From Mytilus galloprovincialis (lineage: Eukaryota; Mollusca; Bivalvia; Mytilida; Mytilidae): a stretch of 64,000 nucleotides of DNA. This document shows positions 23,680 through 34,466 of this stretch, one piece after another (the first letter of the stretch is position 1; each line of letters opens with the position of its first letter). The notes beneath the pieces are model-generated. The model did no database searches. It saw nothing but the letters and a program-made list of their open reading frames with translations, and had not been told where the DNA came from. The stretch is taken from positions 73,339,497 to 73,403,496 of the forward strand of contig NC_134844.1 of NCBI RefSeq assembly GCF_965363235.1, read 5' to 3'. The position numbers and the translations under genes are program-made.

Positions 23680-24125
23680 GATGAAGGGAAATTGTTAATT
23701 TTGGGTGAAAACCTTGATTTGCCGTGACTCAAAAACAAAAATAGCAACTTGCATTATTTTTAATGAAGTCAATAGATCTTATTATAGTAATGATTTATTT
23801 AAACGTTCATGAACTGCAAAGATCAGGAAATTGAAAATTTTGGGTGAAAACCTTGGATTTTGATGAAAAATCGCCGAAAACTGGAAATTTGCCGTGACTA
23901 AAAAACAAAAATAGCAACGGACACAATTTTTAAGAAAGTCATTAGATCTTATTATAGTTATGATTTATGTAAACGTTGATGAACTGCAAAGATCAGGAAA
24001 TTGAAAATTTTGGGTGAAAACCTTGGATTTTGATGAAAAATCGCCGAAAACTGGAAATTTGATGCGACTAAAAAACGAAAATAGCAACGTACATAATTTT
24101 TAATCAAGTCAATAGATCTTATAAC
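23680..24125. repeat. 170-bp subterminal tandem repeat of the Academ-like element
   Basis: The unit GATCAGGAAATTGAAAATTT, TGGGTGAAAACCTTGG, ATCGCCGAAAACTGGAAATT, AATAGCAACG, TAGATCTTATTATAG, GAACTGCAAA recurs with a period of 170 bp (GAACTGCAAA at 23811 and 23981). There are about two and a half copies, the first internally deleted. Confidence 0.85.
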
Positions 24126-24496
24126 AATAATAAAGAAATATAAACTATGATGATTTTTGAAGTATAGGAAGTGATAATTTTGGGTGAAAATGTTAGTATT
24201 TTTGATAAAAACTGGGAATTTATGTTTTCTTAATAAAAATCAAATTATATCATGAGTCTTCAAATTAATTTTATATATGTGAAGTGTTTAGATGGATCAA
24301 ATAATGACCAATTCGTAAAATCAATAGATCATATAACAACAATAAAAAACGATTGACCGGTATTATACTTATTTTTAAACCAAAATATTTACTTTATATG
24401 ATAACAAAACCATGCAATTGTTTTACCGAAACCCCTTAATTATGCTTATTATGGTTTTTGCGTATTCTACATAAATCTTTAGAAGTTGATTGTCAC

Positions 24497-27400
24497 TTAA
24501 TCGTCCATGTCAACTGTTTTGCTCGAATTTGTACAACCAGTTCCTTTACATTCGCCACAAGCTACTGAACATTCAAGTCCGTTTTTTCTACAAGTACATC
24601 TTTTAGTGTCACAGTTTGTCTTACAATTGCATCGAATAATGTTCAGCAATTTAGAGGGAGCTGCGTCCATTGTACACTTAACCGGGACAAGGTTTCCATT
24701 AGCGACTTTCCAACCCCATTCACACGGATTTAGATTGTCCTTGTTCATCCACATTTTCATTTGAAGATAAGCTCTCTGGCTATGAAATGAAGCCGCATTT
24801 GATGTTGGCGGCAAAGTATGAATTTGAACGCATGTTTTGTTTGTCAATACTCTTGCAGCAAACTTTCTGTAGCGAAGAACATTCAGTCCTTCATATGGAG
24901 CACCATTATATAAAGAGGAAATAATGTTTTCACCAGCAGAAATAACATCATCATTTGCGTAAGCATTGCAAAGTAACTGTGCCTGAGTCTTAAGAAAGTC
25001 ATGTTCTCCAAATTTCTTTAGGGTCGCTGCCTTACTGACACCGAACATTCTTGAAGTTGTGTCACAACCACTGATAGCATGAATTAAAGGTAAAAATGTA
25101 CATAGTTCCTCACCAAGCAGCAATTTGGTCTTCAAAATATCCCATATTTTAATATGTGTGTTAACTTTTGACACATTGCCGGATTTGAATATCAGCGAAT
25201 TTGATGCAACGTCCGCATGATGAAGGAGTAGTACCAAAAGATCAGTGTCCTCTCCAAGCAAAACAGTTGCTTTTGTTTTCGCTGATTCGATGGCAGTAAG
25301 GGCAATCAAAACATCAGCATCGGCATCTGCGTGTTTAGTTTTGATTCCTTTTCTTCCATCTTTGCACTCAAGAGATTAATAAAGTTCTGCTTATTCTCAA
25401 TGTTTGCTAAAAATATTTCTTTTTTAGATTTGAAAGGAGTTCTATCTGTGAATGAAACTTTTGTGCCTATGATTCCTTTGGTGCGCCGCTGATGAGTGGC
25501 ATCTTTAGTATCTGGACCCGAAGCATATCCATCAAATACAACTATCGCTTTACTGTATTTCCGTTCTACGCTGTCAATGTACCTTTGACAAATTTCACCG
25601 AAAGAAAGTCCGCTTTGCCAGTGTATACGATGGAGAAGAGAGCCGCCATCAATAACATACTGAGTTTCGTCGTTTTCGCTCATTTCAAATGCGCAACAGT
25701 CGCCCTTTCCCCAAATAGCATCTGCAAGACTAGACTTTTGCGCTGTTCGCATGAGACCATTTGGATCAAACATTGAGCTGGGATGACTACAGAGTTCATA
25801 GGGGAATATTTCGGACTGATCTTCATATATGCCATTTGATGCAGCAAGAAAGCGCTGGAAGAGAAGCTGTGAATCAACAATAATGACATCATCATCAACT
25901 TTGATAGCCGATTTTGCACTTAAGATAGTGGCCTGTTCTTTCCTGTTAAATGAAAATTCATCTATTTTTTTTCCGTCCATGGACTTCAGAATTTTAATGC
26001 CTAATTCCTTCGAATTATCAACATTGACAAATTTGTCCGCCGAGACCCCTGTTTCTATGTTTCGCAAACTCGTTTCCTCTACAAAAGGACTTCTGCTAAT
26101 AAGAAACGATAAAAATGTTTTCAAATCTTGACAGTCTCTAGATCTCCTTGACTCCCCACCTTCTTTATGTTGGTCACTTGTTCCATAATTGACTCCAGTA
26201 AACTCTTGCAAAGCATTGTTCATTTCCGCGCAGTCTGGCATAGATAAAATCCATTGGGCACGCTGACCCTCTGACATACCTCTTCCTCGAGTCATACCGC
26301 CTGTCGTCTTTAAGCTTCTCATTAAAACCTGTTCTATGACCAAATCAGAAGAAAGACCTGCCCAAAATTTATCACTCCTCCTTATAACATGATGGCCTGA
26401 TTGTAGAAAAGCTAATACTTCGGGATGGGTTGTTTTCAAGTTCTCCATTTGTTGTAAGTATACCCGTGATGATTTGACATACAGATTGTGTCCCGAAGCT
26501 GCAAGATACGGAAGCATGTCCTTGACTGTTTGTAAATGCAGTTCCCAGTTACCAGTCCTTTCAGCTTTGATGAATCTACGGAGAATATCTATCATATCCA
26601 TATATTGGAACCATAGTTGTGAAGTACGATAACTTTTGTGTGACTCCCGAAAGTTATCTATCCTAGATTTAATTTGATCTATTAAAACATCGTCGCAAGC
26701 TTTTTCGACAGATATGTCTCCTTTCAGTAGTTCATCCAACATCGCATCTGCTTCATGCAATTCACCCGAAAGATCATCAGCGTTAATATCGGTACTGTCG
26801 GTATTTATGTAATTTGCTGGATTAATATCATTGGTACCAGTCTCATTTTCGATTTCATCTGGAAGTGGTATGCCGTATATGTGTGACAAGATTATTGACG
26901 TGAGAGCTGTATCTATCAAAAAATGTGCCCTTACTGCTCGTGCAATTGCCTTTCCACTAGTCATATGAGTTACTGCATTTGGTGCATACACTGTTTCCAG
27001 TAGCTCAGTGATTCCTGATCCTTCCATCAAGTGACCAATGCCGCCTACAAAACTCATTTCTAAATGAAAGCCTCCAAGTCTCAAGATAACTGACTTTAAA
27101 GGACTGTTCAATGGTTCATCTTTAATTATGTTCATTGCCTTCCAATAGAGGGGTTGATCAAATGTCAAAATAGGTACACAATGTTGAGCCTTTGCGTGCT
27201 TGCCTATGAAGTTAAGTGTTGAATTTATACATGTGAGATCACTAGGATTCATGTCTATCATTGGCAAAAAAACAACAGATGATCTTCCTGGGTAGTCACC
27301 GTCCATCACTTTGTGCATAATTGCGGACCAACTTGGTCGGTTGCATGTCAAAGGCCAGCATACTTATGACAGAAGGTCTAACTTCCACGTTGTATCGATC

Positions 27401-28914
27401 ATATTTCGCTCATAATTCATGGTTGCGAACTCTGCCTGTAATGATTGTTTAGATTGCATTTTATAATATTCTATGTTAATTTTTGCTAGGTCAGAGACTT
27501 CCTTTAGTGTGGGAGACAGCCTAGGGACAGCTTTGTCAAGTCTGAATCCTGGAGTGACAGCTGCAATCATGCCCATACCATGAAATGTTCCATGACCATC
27601 TAAAGTTCTCAGATTATGGTCTACGTTATCAGCTATGTACTGAACGAAAGTACCATTCCCAAACTGTGTGTTGGTTCTGTCATGAGCAGCAGCAGCAGCA
27701 TTAAGTTCAAATCGTTGAACCTCTGTGTAGGAAGAAGCGAAACCAAGAGTGTTCAAAGTGTCCAATAGAAATCTTGATCCAAAGTGATGGTGCATTTGTA
27801 CACTGAGGGCAATTTGTAGCGGTGCAATAAGTGTTCTTGGTCGGGAAGCCTGAATAATAGCTTGACCAACAGATGCAACTTTAACAGAAGAGTCGTTTTG
27901 ACTAAATAATGCACGTAGTAATGTTTGTAACGAATCTGGGACAAATATAATGTTTTGCTCTGAGTTTATATCAACAGAAGACGGATACACAGCTTTTGAA
28001 TCTTTAATACTCATAATATCAGCCTTTATTAACTTAGCTGCTGTTTCTATCATCGATAGTTTTTCCTCTTCTGGACTCTTAGATGATGGTCTTCTGTAAA
28101 ATTCGTTCAGTATAGATGATGCTGTTCTCCTGAATGTGACTATATTCGGCTTTCCGTTTACTTCCGTGATGATGATATCAGATCCAAAATAAGTTTGCAG
28201 TCTCTTTTTCATGTGCACCACACTATACGCCTTATCTCCACAAATGTCTTCGATAGCCTGAACAAGATCGCTTACGGATGCAAGTTCGTCTTGCGTTTCT
28301 TCCAATTCTCTAACTATTTGCAGGAAAGCTTTCTCTGATGAATCTTCTTTTGGTCGTCCTGGTCTCGTTCGTTTGACCTCTTTGTTTGCTTGCTTCGAGA
28401 CGGAGATTTGCTTACCAGTTCTAAAATTAACACTACATGTTTGATGGTATATTGCGTCTGCCGCGTGCAAATCTGATGGTGCAATGTTGAGCCTCCTCAA
28501 AACGATTTCGGACCATTCATCATTTCTTTCTTTGCAGATGTTTCTAAGGGTGTTAGAAAAATCTGTTGTCCTGACAGGAAACACGTCGATTCCCCTTTTG
28601 CTCTCTGAAAATTTTGCAAAACATCCACAAAATAAACAGTTCTTCTGGAACTCAAAATCAGGAGTAGAAGATCGTAAGTCACGAGTTGGCTCGGTTATCG
28701 ATACATCCTTTTCTCGCATGTCCTTCTTGATTGAGTTAGCATTAATGTAATCACGTCGGCATTTCTGATGAACTTTTTGTCCAGGAGTTGTGACGATTGT
28801 ATCATTTCTGGTTTGGCTGGTCCTATTAACCGTGTTACATCCTTTTTCTCTTAGTTGTGTTATTTCTTCACCATTTGTTAGAGACACCCGACAAAAAACA
28901 CAAGCATCCATCAT
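24497..28914 (-). pseudogene. Academ-like transposase with XPG/PIN-like nuclease and CXC domain, interrupted
   Basis: A single intronless frame of about 1470 codons, broken by an in-frame TAA (27364-27366) and a one-base shift near 25346-25352. In order: two Cys/His clusters (CVFC..VHQKC near residue 5-55; CLFC..YHQTC near 93-165), a core with ADNVDHNLRTLDGHGTFHG (about 425), FDQPLYWKA (about 580) and SDLVIEQVLMRSLKTTGG (about 860), a possible DDE set; then an XPG/FEN/PIN-like nuclease (DGGSLLHRIHW, VVFDGYASGPDT, GEDTDLLVLL, AISGCDTTS), and finally a CXC/tesmin-like zinc domain (CNCKTNCDTKRCTCRKNGLE). An XPG nuclease beside a transposase is the hallmark of Academ elements. The DDE assignment is inferred from the motif pattern only. 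An intact copy would move its own element; this one has decayed lightly. Confidence 0.75.
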
Positions 28915-29149
28915 TACCTAAAAAAAAGAAGATCAAACTGTTAAGATGAGATTCAATGATTTTGATTTTGCTTTCATTTTATTTTTATCATATAAGATTT
29001 GTTTTGAATACAATATTAAAAAAGATATATGTTGACTTATAACCAATACATTATTCCGATGTAGTATCTGTTCTCAACTGAATTGTATAATGGTATTTTT
29101 GTTGAATATTAATTTCCCTTTTTTAGTTGATTAATAAATATTCATTTTT

Positions 29150-29262
29150 TATCATTTGATTTTTTTTTAAATTGTCTCATCTCCTGTCCACCCTATATTT
29201 TTTTTTTATTTCATCCTAGCCCCCATACTAACATGAAAAAATAAATGGTAGCTCCATAACAC
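29150..29262 (-). repeat. End of an element with GGTAGCTCC tip, short copy
   Basis: CTCCTGTCCACCCTATATTT, TTTCATCCTAGCCCCCATAC and AATAAATGGTAGCTCCATAA match the right border at 58550-58625. It lies between the coding frame and the right end of the Academ-like element, so it is either a nested insertion or shared end sequence. Confidence 0.55.
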
Positions 29263-29985
29263 GATTTGTCTGCATCAATTTTGTATTTAATTATCGGTAC
29301 AACTTCATTTTTCCATGAATTAAATTTAGTTCGATTGTAACTTTTTTGGCACTATCGGCGTTCCATAGTTTTTTTTTCGTCAGCAACTCCTGGCAACAAG
29401 AATAAAATTTCCTTATTACGGGACTGTTTAATGTATGTAATGTTTATACTGTAGTCCAAATATAAAAAAACAGAGCTGTTTTGTATGTGATTTCTGGTTT
29501 AGAAACCTCGGCAAACCGAAATGAGCTCATTTCTGCCGCGTACTATATTTTGACATTTCCCGTGTATCTTACGCCTTTTAAAAACATCCAAAATACCTTG
29601 CATGGTAGCGTTATCTCTTAAGAATGTTAAATACGTATAAAACTTTTATATATAAGTTTTATATTAACTTACCAGAATGAAAAGGATGGAACCTAGATGC
29701 GTCGTCTGCAGTTGACCATTACGAGTTGTCTCCCATATCGTCATTCTTAATCTACGGGCGCCATATCTTTCCATAATATTTGAAGTAAAATCCAGATTGT
29801 TTTAGGGCTAAAATTGACGACTTTCCCCTATTTCGATTTTTCTCGATTTTTGATATGTTTCTTATACGTTATATTTCTCACGAATTCCACAAAAAACATT
29901 TCTGTTGCAATTAGTTTGAGGTATAACCATAGAATGACTGGACTAGATATTAAAACGTTGAAAATAAGTGATATGAACCTCCGAA

Positions 29986-30430
29986 GTTTATATAATAGCA
30001 TTACGGTAAATAGAATAATTGAAATTCAGTTAATTTAGTGTGGGAGGCTATTTAATCCACTTTCTGAGTGTGTATTACATAATGTTACAATGTAACAAAC
30101 CTATCAAACACACCGTAAAAAATAACATTATCTCCCCTGGAAATGCTTAACAACAGGACACAAAAAACTGCTACCTTTTTTGCTCTATATCACATAATTA
30201 TGAAAACACATTACATAGGTAGGGAATATTGTGCTTGTGTACGCGTTTGAATGTGTAGGTGGCACACTCAGAACGATCGTCTCTAGATTTTTTTTTTAAT
30301 TCGTCCCGGCCTTTCCGGGTTCACGTAGCAACACGTTTCTTTCCTTTCCAGCTATTCCTGATTATCAATTAATCCAAAACATGCATTTATCACAAAGCAA
30401 CAACTATTAAACAACTCACCTATACCAATG
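29986..30430. other. Non-coding gap
   Basis: Sequence between the right end of the Academ-like element and the LINE ORF1 fragment. I see no gene or clear repeat. Confidence 0.4.
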
Positions 30431-30445
30431 GTGATCGTCTAATTC

Positions 30446-31659
30446 CTAGCGGATTCCTTTAGTCGTACCTTTTTTGACGACACCCATCGTTGTAGCGTCT
30501 AACATTGGAGGTAGCGAAATTACATGATTTGACAGGAGAGCGAAATAAACAAGGGGAGCAATTTTATCGAACCGCATTCCGGACTGAACGGTATCGGCAT
30601 TTAAATTGTCAATAACGGGTTTAGATTTCTCTAACGTTTCACTTGTAGGTGTGTCATTTTCAACTCGGATTTTCTTCTGGAGGGGTTGTTCGGATTCATC
30701 GTTTTGCTCGTTTTCATTGGTATCACGCTGTTTTGGTTTAGTTTCTGTGTCTTTTTTTTCGTCGTTTTTTTCAGAATTTCCAGAGGCAGTACAATTATCT
30801 GACGACTCGCACTTACATCTACGAGGATAAAATCCACATTTTATACATTTGGAGCTTTCACAATATTTGGAAATATGCCCAAAACTCTGACACTGTTTGG
30901 ACAGTTAAGATACAAATGGTTAGGTGACAAGCAATTCGAACACACCTTTGATTGGTGGTCGTGTTTGACTCTTATGTATTCATGTTGATTGTTACCTAAA
31001 TCAAACTTCATGGTGTACGGTAGACTGGATATATTTGGCGGAAATTTAACTACAACATATCTCGTTCCGTCGGTCACACTCGTACCATCATACATGTGTT
31101 GTTTTATCGGAGATTTTAATTCGACATTATATGCTTCCAACTTATCCCTAATCACATCATCAGAAATAAAGACCGGCAAGTGCATAAAGCTTACAACTCT
31201 ATCTTTGGAATATATCGCTTTGCAATTAAATCTAGTTGTACCAATAACAAAAGGACCATTACTGAGTTCATCAGCCGCGTCACTGTTTGCTACAGTTATT
31301 TCATATAAGTTACCACTTCTGGGTACCACCGCCAAAACGTTACCTTCTCCACAAAAAACCTCAGCTTCTTCTATTATACTATTTGCACCAACCTTCTTGT
31401 TGTCTGCAACGTCGACAATTAATGTCAGTTCTTTTAAAAGACGGCCTCCCCTCTCACCAGACATGGCGAAGGGGAAGTCTAAAGTCACTCAAAATTCAAA
31501 AATAACAATTAAAAGTTCAGAATATACCTGACTTGGAACAGTAACTTTGACGATAGCAGGCCACCAAAACTTGATGGCCTGCGGGTACACTAAATATCTT
31601 CTGGATTACACTCTTTGATGAAAACACGTCAGCACATCATGGAAGTCAAACCGGAAACT
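30446..31659 (-). mobile_element. LINE 5' part: 5' UTR and ORF1 with three zinc knuckles
   Basis: On the minus strand a 5' leader (from 31659) precedes an ATG at 31463 (MSGERGGRLLKELTLIVDV). The frame encodes an RNA-binding-like region (VVSFMHLPVFISDDVI, GTRYVVVKFPPNI) and zinc knuckles CSNCLSPNHLYLNC, then, after a one-base shift near 30890, CQSFGHISKYC and CIKCGFYPRRCKC, a Glu/Lys-rich linker and the end TTKGIR at 30446. This is the ORF1 layout of Tx1/L1-like LINEs; it would coat the element's RNA. ORF2 is missing, so the copy is truncated at its 3' side. Its 5' edge abuts and interrupts the receptor exon at 31660. Confidence 0.75.
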
Positions 31660-31914
31660 CTTTAGTCTCCTTGTAAATTTTGATCCAAGTAGCAATGTAG
31701 AGGATAACGTTAACGACGACGACGACAAATGTCAGAATAGTCAGGTAGTAGACCCATAGATCTGCGCCTTTAATGGCATCAAAATGGCAGCTGCAAAGAA
31801 AAGAAAATTGTTAGACATTTAAAATCAACCCACAATATAACATCAATTGCTTCCTGTAATAATCATTTGAAGATACACACAATACATTTGATTACAATCT
31901 GGCTTTTTAACATA
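31660..31914 (-). pseudogene. Second copy of the receptor last-exon start, cut off by LINE sequence
   Basis: Exon part 31790-31660 (CHFDAIKGADLWVYY, TM5, KIYKETK) with its acceptor site and 120 bp of intron. It is almost identical to 2129-2383. The exon stops after AAGGAGACTAAAG, where LINE 5' sequence begins, so TM6 and TM7 are missing here. It lies 1.1 kb downstream of the receptor's first exon and in the correct phase for it (TT|C). Confidence 0.85.
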
Positions 31915-31916
31915 AT

Positions 31917-32036
31917 CACAAATGGTGTCAAGGGAGAGCCGAAAATTGAGTTCCTGAAATTTTCATTCCGAACGGGAATCGAACCGGGAACCTTTGTGAT
32001 AGTAGTCCGATGCACTAACCACTACACCACGGCTCT
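31917..32036 (-). repeat. tRNA-derived SINE head
   Basis: On the minus strand AGAGAGCCGTGGTGTAGTGG (A-box-like, completed by TTAGTGCATCGG) is followed by GGTTCGATTCCCG (B box). GAGAGCC at the start pairs with GGCTCTC near 31937, although the spacing is longer than in a tRNA. It is the same insertion as the one at 2520-2783, with the SINE body deleted. Confidence 0.75.
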
Positions 32037-32189
32037 CTGTCACAATTTATATAATAATCAAGCTATAGAAAATATACGAATGATATGTTACCCCAGCCGG
32101 GTATACTGCATATATTTGAAAAAAAGTTAAAGAATTTAATGTATCAAGAGTAATGTAATTCGCCGAACATGTACATGTCTTCAAAAATG

Positions 32190-32400
32190 AGGCGGAGGAT
32201 ACCATATTGACATCCATCTTACATGTCGTAAACTAATAAAGCAATGGGTAAAAAACACAACGACGAAAAGACAAACAACTGCACAAAAACAGCATAGAAA
32301 ACTGAAGACGGAGCAGTTCGCCCCCAAACAACAACGAGGGCGGGGGTTTCATGTGCTCCGGAAGGGTCAGAAGATCCCGCTCAACATCTGCTTAAGCAGT
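32190..32400 (+). repeat. Mussel interspersed repeat (TGCTCCGGAAGGGTCAG type)
   Basis: ACGACGAAAAGACAAACAAC, CATAGAAAACTGAAGACGGA, GGTTTCATGTGCTCCGGAAG and GGGTCAGAAGATCCCGCTCA follow the order of a repeat I recognise from mussel genomes. It is non-coding. Confidence 0.6.
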
Positions 32401-32937
32401 AACCATGCTTTTATTCAAAATATATATGGGTAAAATAGTTGTGAATCAATTTACAAAAACAATGCTTGGTCAGCAGCCATTGACAAACACTTCTCCAAAT
32501 AGCAATAAAATATGTTTAAAAGATATGACATACCACATCTACTGAAGAATTTCCGATTTAGTATAGGCATACATGTAATACATTTGGGAGGGTAGATCTA
32601 CTAGTTTTATGAAAAAAACAATCGTCTTGGCTATTTTGTTATTGAACAGGCTTAATACAAAACAAAACACAAACAGAATTGAACACACTAGAAGAGGAAA
32701 AGTATTTAACCCGACAAGTATGTCTATTGGTATACACGGCAAATTATCATCACACCGATAACCATATAAAAGAATTTTTACTTTCTATATAATCATTAAA
32801 TCAAAATTATTCTCAGATAAAAGCTTGATTGATAAAAGAAGGTAGGAGTTAGACAGACGAAAATAAAAAAAAATCCGTAAAAACAAATAAAAGAGAAAAA
32901 AATCATAAATTTCAATTTAAAATTAATTGTTACTTAC

Positions 32938-33502
32938 AAAGCCCCAGTAGGACCAAGCTTTCCAAGAATTGACGCAGACAAGTAAACTATAAACGGAATG
33001 CCAAAAGTAAATGATAACAGCCGCCAGTCATATTTTCCAAAACTCATATCTTTTTTCATGTATATCATGCTAAAAGCGTTAATAGAAACGATATTCACCA
33101 TGAACATTTGAGCGGATATGAACTCTCCAATAACAAAGGCATAAAATACACATAGCCCACGTGGTCGCACGTGGTCCTTGGTGATTAAAATGTGTAAATG
33201 GTCCAAGGAATGAGCTAAATTAAAAAGTCCATCGCATAAAGCCATGTATACTACAAAACGTTCGCTTTGGTTCTACTAAAATATCGTCGATTTGAAGATC
33301 GGAAAGAGAATGTAATTACAATCACCGAAAACGCAAGACTTATACTTATACACGAGAGTGCTGTCAAATGTAATGAAATAAAACGATTGTTGTCCAGACC
33401 GTAAAAAGGCAGGTCGTACCCATCTCTTGGTACAGGGGTCGTTGTTGTCTTGTTTGTGTCGCTAACATCAAAAGTATTCAAGAACATGGCAGTGCTAGAC
33501 AT
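32938..33502 (-). pseudogene. First coding exon of the orphan seven-transmembrane receptor, one frameshift
   Basis: The minus-strand start MSSTAMFLNTFDVSDTNKTT gives a short extracellular N-terminus with an NKT glycosylation site, then TM1 (HLTALSCISISLAFSVIVIT). After FSRTK the frame slips by one base near 33266 and continues with ERFVVYMALCDGLFNLAHSL (TM2), GLCVFYAFVIGEFISAQMFM (TM3) and LLSFTFGIPFIVYLSASILG (TM4). The exon ends at a canonical GTAAGT donor (32932-32937), phase 2, which fits both copies of the last exon. A single missing base explains the slip. Either this is a decaying receptor gene or the assembly has a base error. The ligand is unknown. Confidence 0.8.
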
Positions 33503-34466
33503 CGAAGAGTTTTCAATAATTCCTTAATATTAGCTTATACGAGAAATTAATGTCTATTAAAGTAATTTCTGATTAATATAGAAATTAAGAGCAATCAGTT
33601 GATCTTGAAATAATGACTGTGAGCTAGAAATTTATCAGTTTTAAATTAATTTGATCATGTTAATCTCAAATCAATAACAGACTGACAAATAAGAAATCAC
33701 TTTATTTAGTCTGACGTTTATTAGAACCAATTTACGCAAGTCTTCATAATTGTTCAAGTTTTTGTTTACAAATACAAACGACTTGCCCATTTCCGGTTAT
33801 ATATTTTCGGGTACATCCATTTCGATACTTATACATTCATTCAAAAAAGAAGTTTGTCTCATCCACCTTAAACTATGATAGTACAATGTAGTCTTAATTT
33901 TTAGGTATAATTATTATAAGTTAAACGTATACTTATTTATCAGAACATTCTCCTCTCTTATTCTTTATCTTTCATTCTGCAGGCAAAACATACTATGACA
34001 GTCATACTTTATTTTTAGATATACCATGTCTTATGATTGACAAGGTTCACTAATGGCACAAAATGGCCTGAAATATCAACTTTATCATAAAACACCAAAA
34101 AGGTCTCAATTGTGTACATATATATGGGTCTATTTCAAAAGTATCAATGCTAAATGTATCAGTTCCAAAGTAAGCCCATTTTGGACATTTTGTCAAAATC
34201 TGATGAGTGTGTGCACTTTTCAGACCTAAAAGCCTTTGAAATACCTTGGCCGCCACCTACGATCCACAATGTGTTGTAACCAATGCAAAATATTCCAATT
34301 TTTTATATATATATTTCAACAATATAAAAAAAAAATTGAATCGTAGATGAAGGCCTAGGTTAATTATGCCAAAAACAATGAAAATTATGGACAAAAAAGT
34401 ACCAAAATTGACCTTTTTTACAATACAAACTATGCTGATTTAAGGGGTCAATGCGCCATAAATAGT
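33503..34466. other. Non-coding flank
   Basis: Upstream of the receptor exon on its strand, so its promoter may lie here. The sequence from about 33990 onward (AATGGCACAAAATGGCCTGA) looks like older repeat, into which the element at 34467 inserted. No gene is visible. Confidence 0.4.

Larger units (their letters stand above)
23461..29985 (-). mobile_element. Academ-like DNA transposon with inverted terminal repeats
   Basis: The left end (23461-23620) and the reverse complement of the right end (about 29890-29985) share, in order, ACTTC(T/G)GAGGTTCATATCA, TTCAA.G.TTTTA, A(T/G)TC(T/C)AGTCATTCTA, CCTCAAACTAATTGCAACAG and ATGTT. The left copy is interrupted by a 55-bp foldback insertion. Between them lies one long minus-strand reading frame (28914-24497). 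A TATATA on both sides could be the target duplication, but it is AT-rich and uncertain. The nuclease-bearing protein points to the Academ superfamily. This copy is not expected to be active, since its protein is interrupted twice; a related MITE lies at 34641-35531. Confidence 0.75.

Noticed and set aside
14627-29262. Inverted pair of GGTAGCTCC tips as ends of one 14.6-kb element
   Set aside because: The interval contains unrelated pieces (part of the Mutator-YqaJ gene, a LINE, most of the Academ-like element); independent insertions explain it better.
31936-32036. Possible functional tRNA gene
   Set aside because: A and B boxes are present, but 27 extra bases separate the T-arm from the pairing 3' strand; it is a SINE head.
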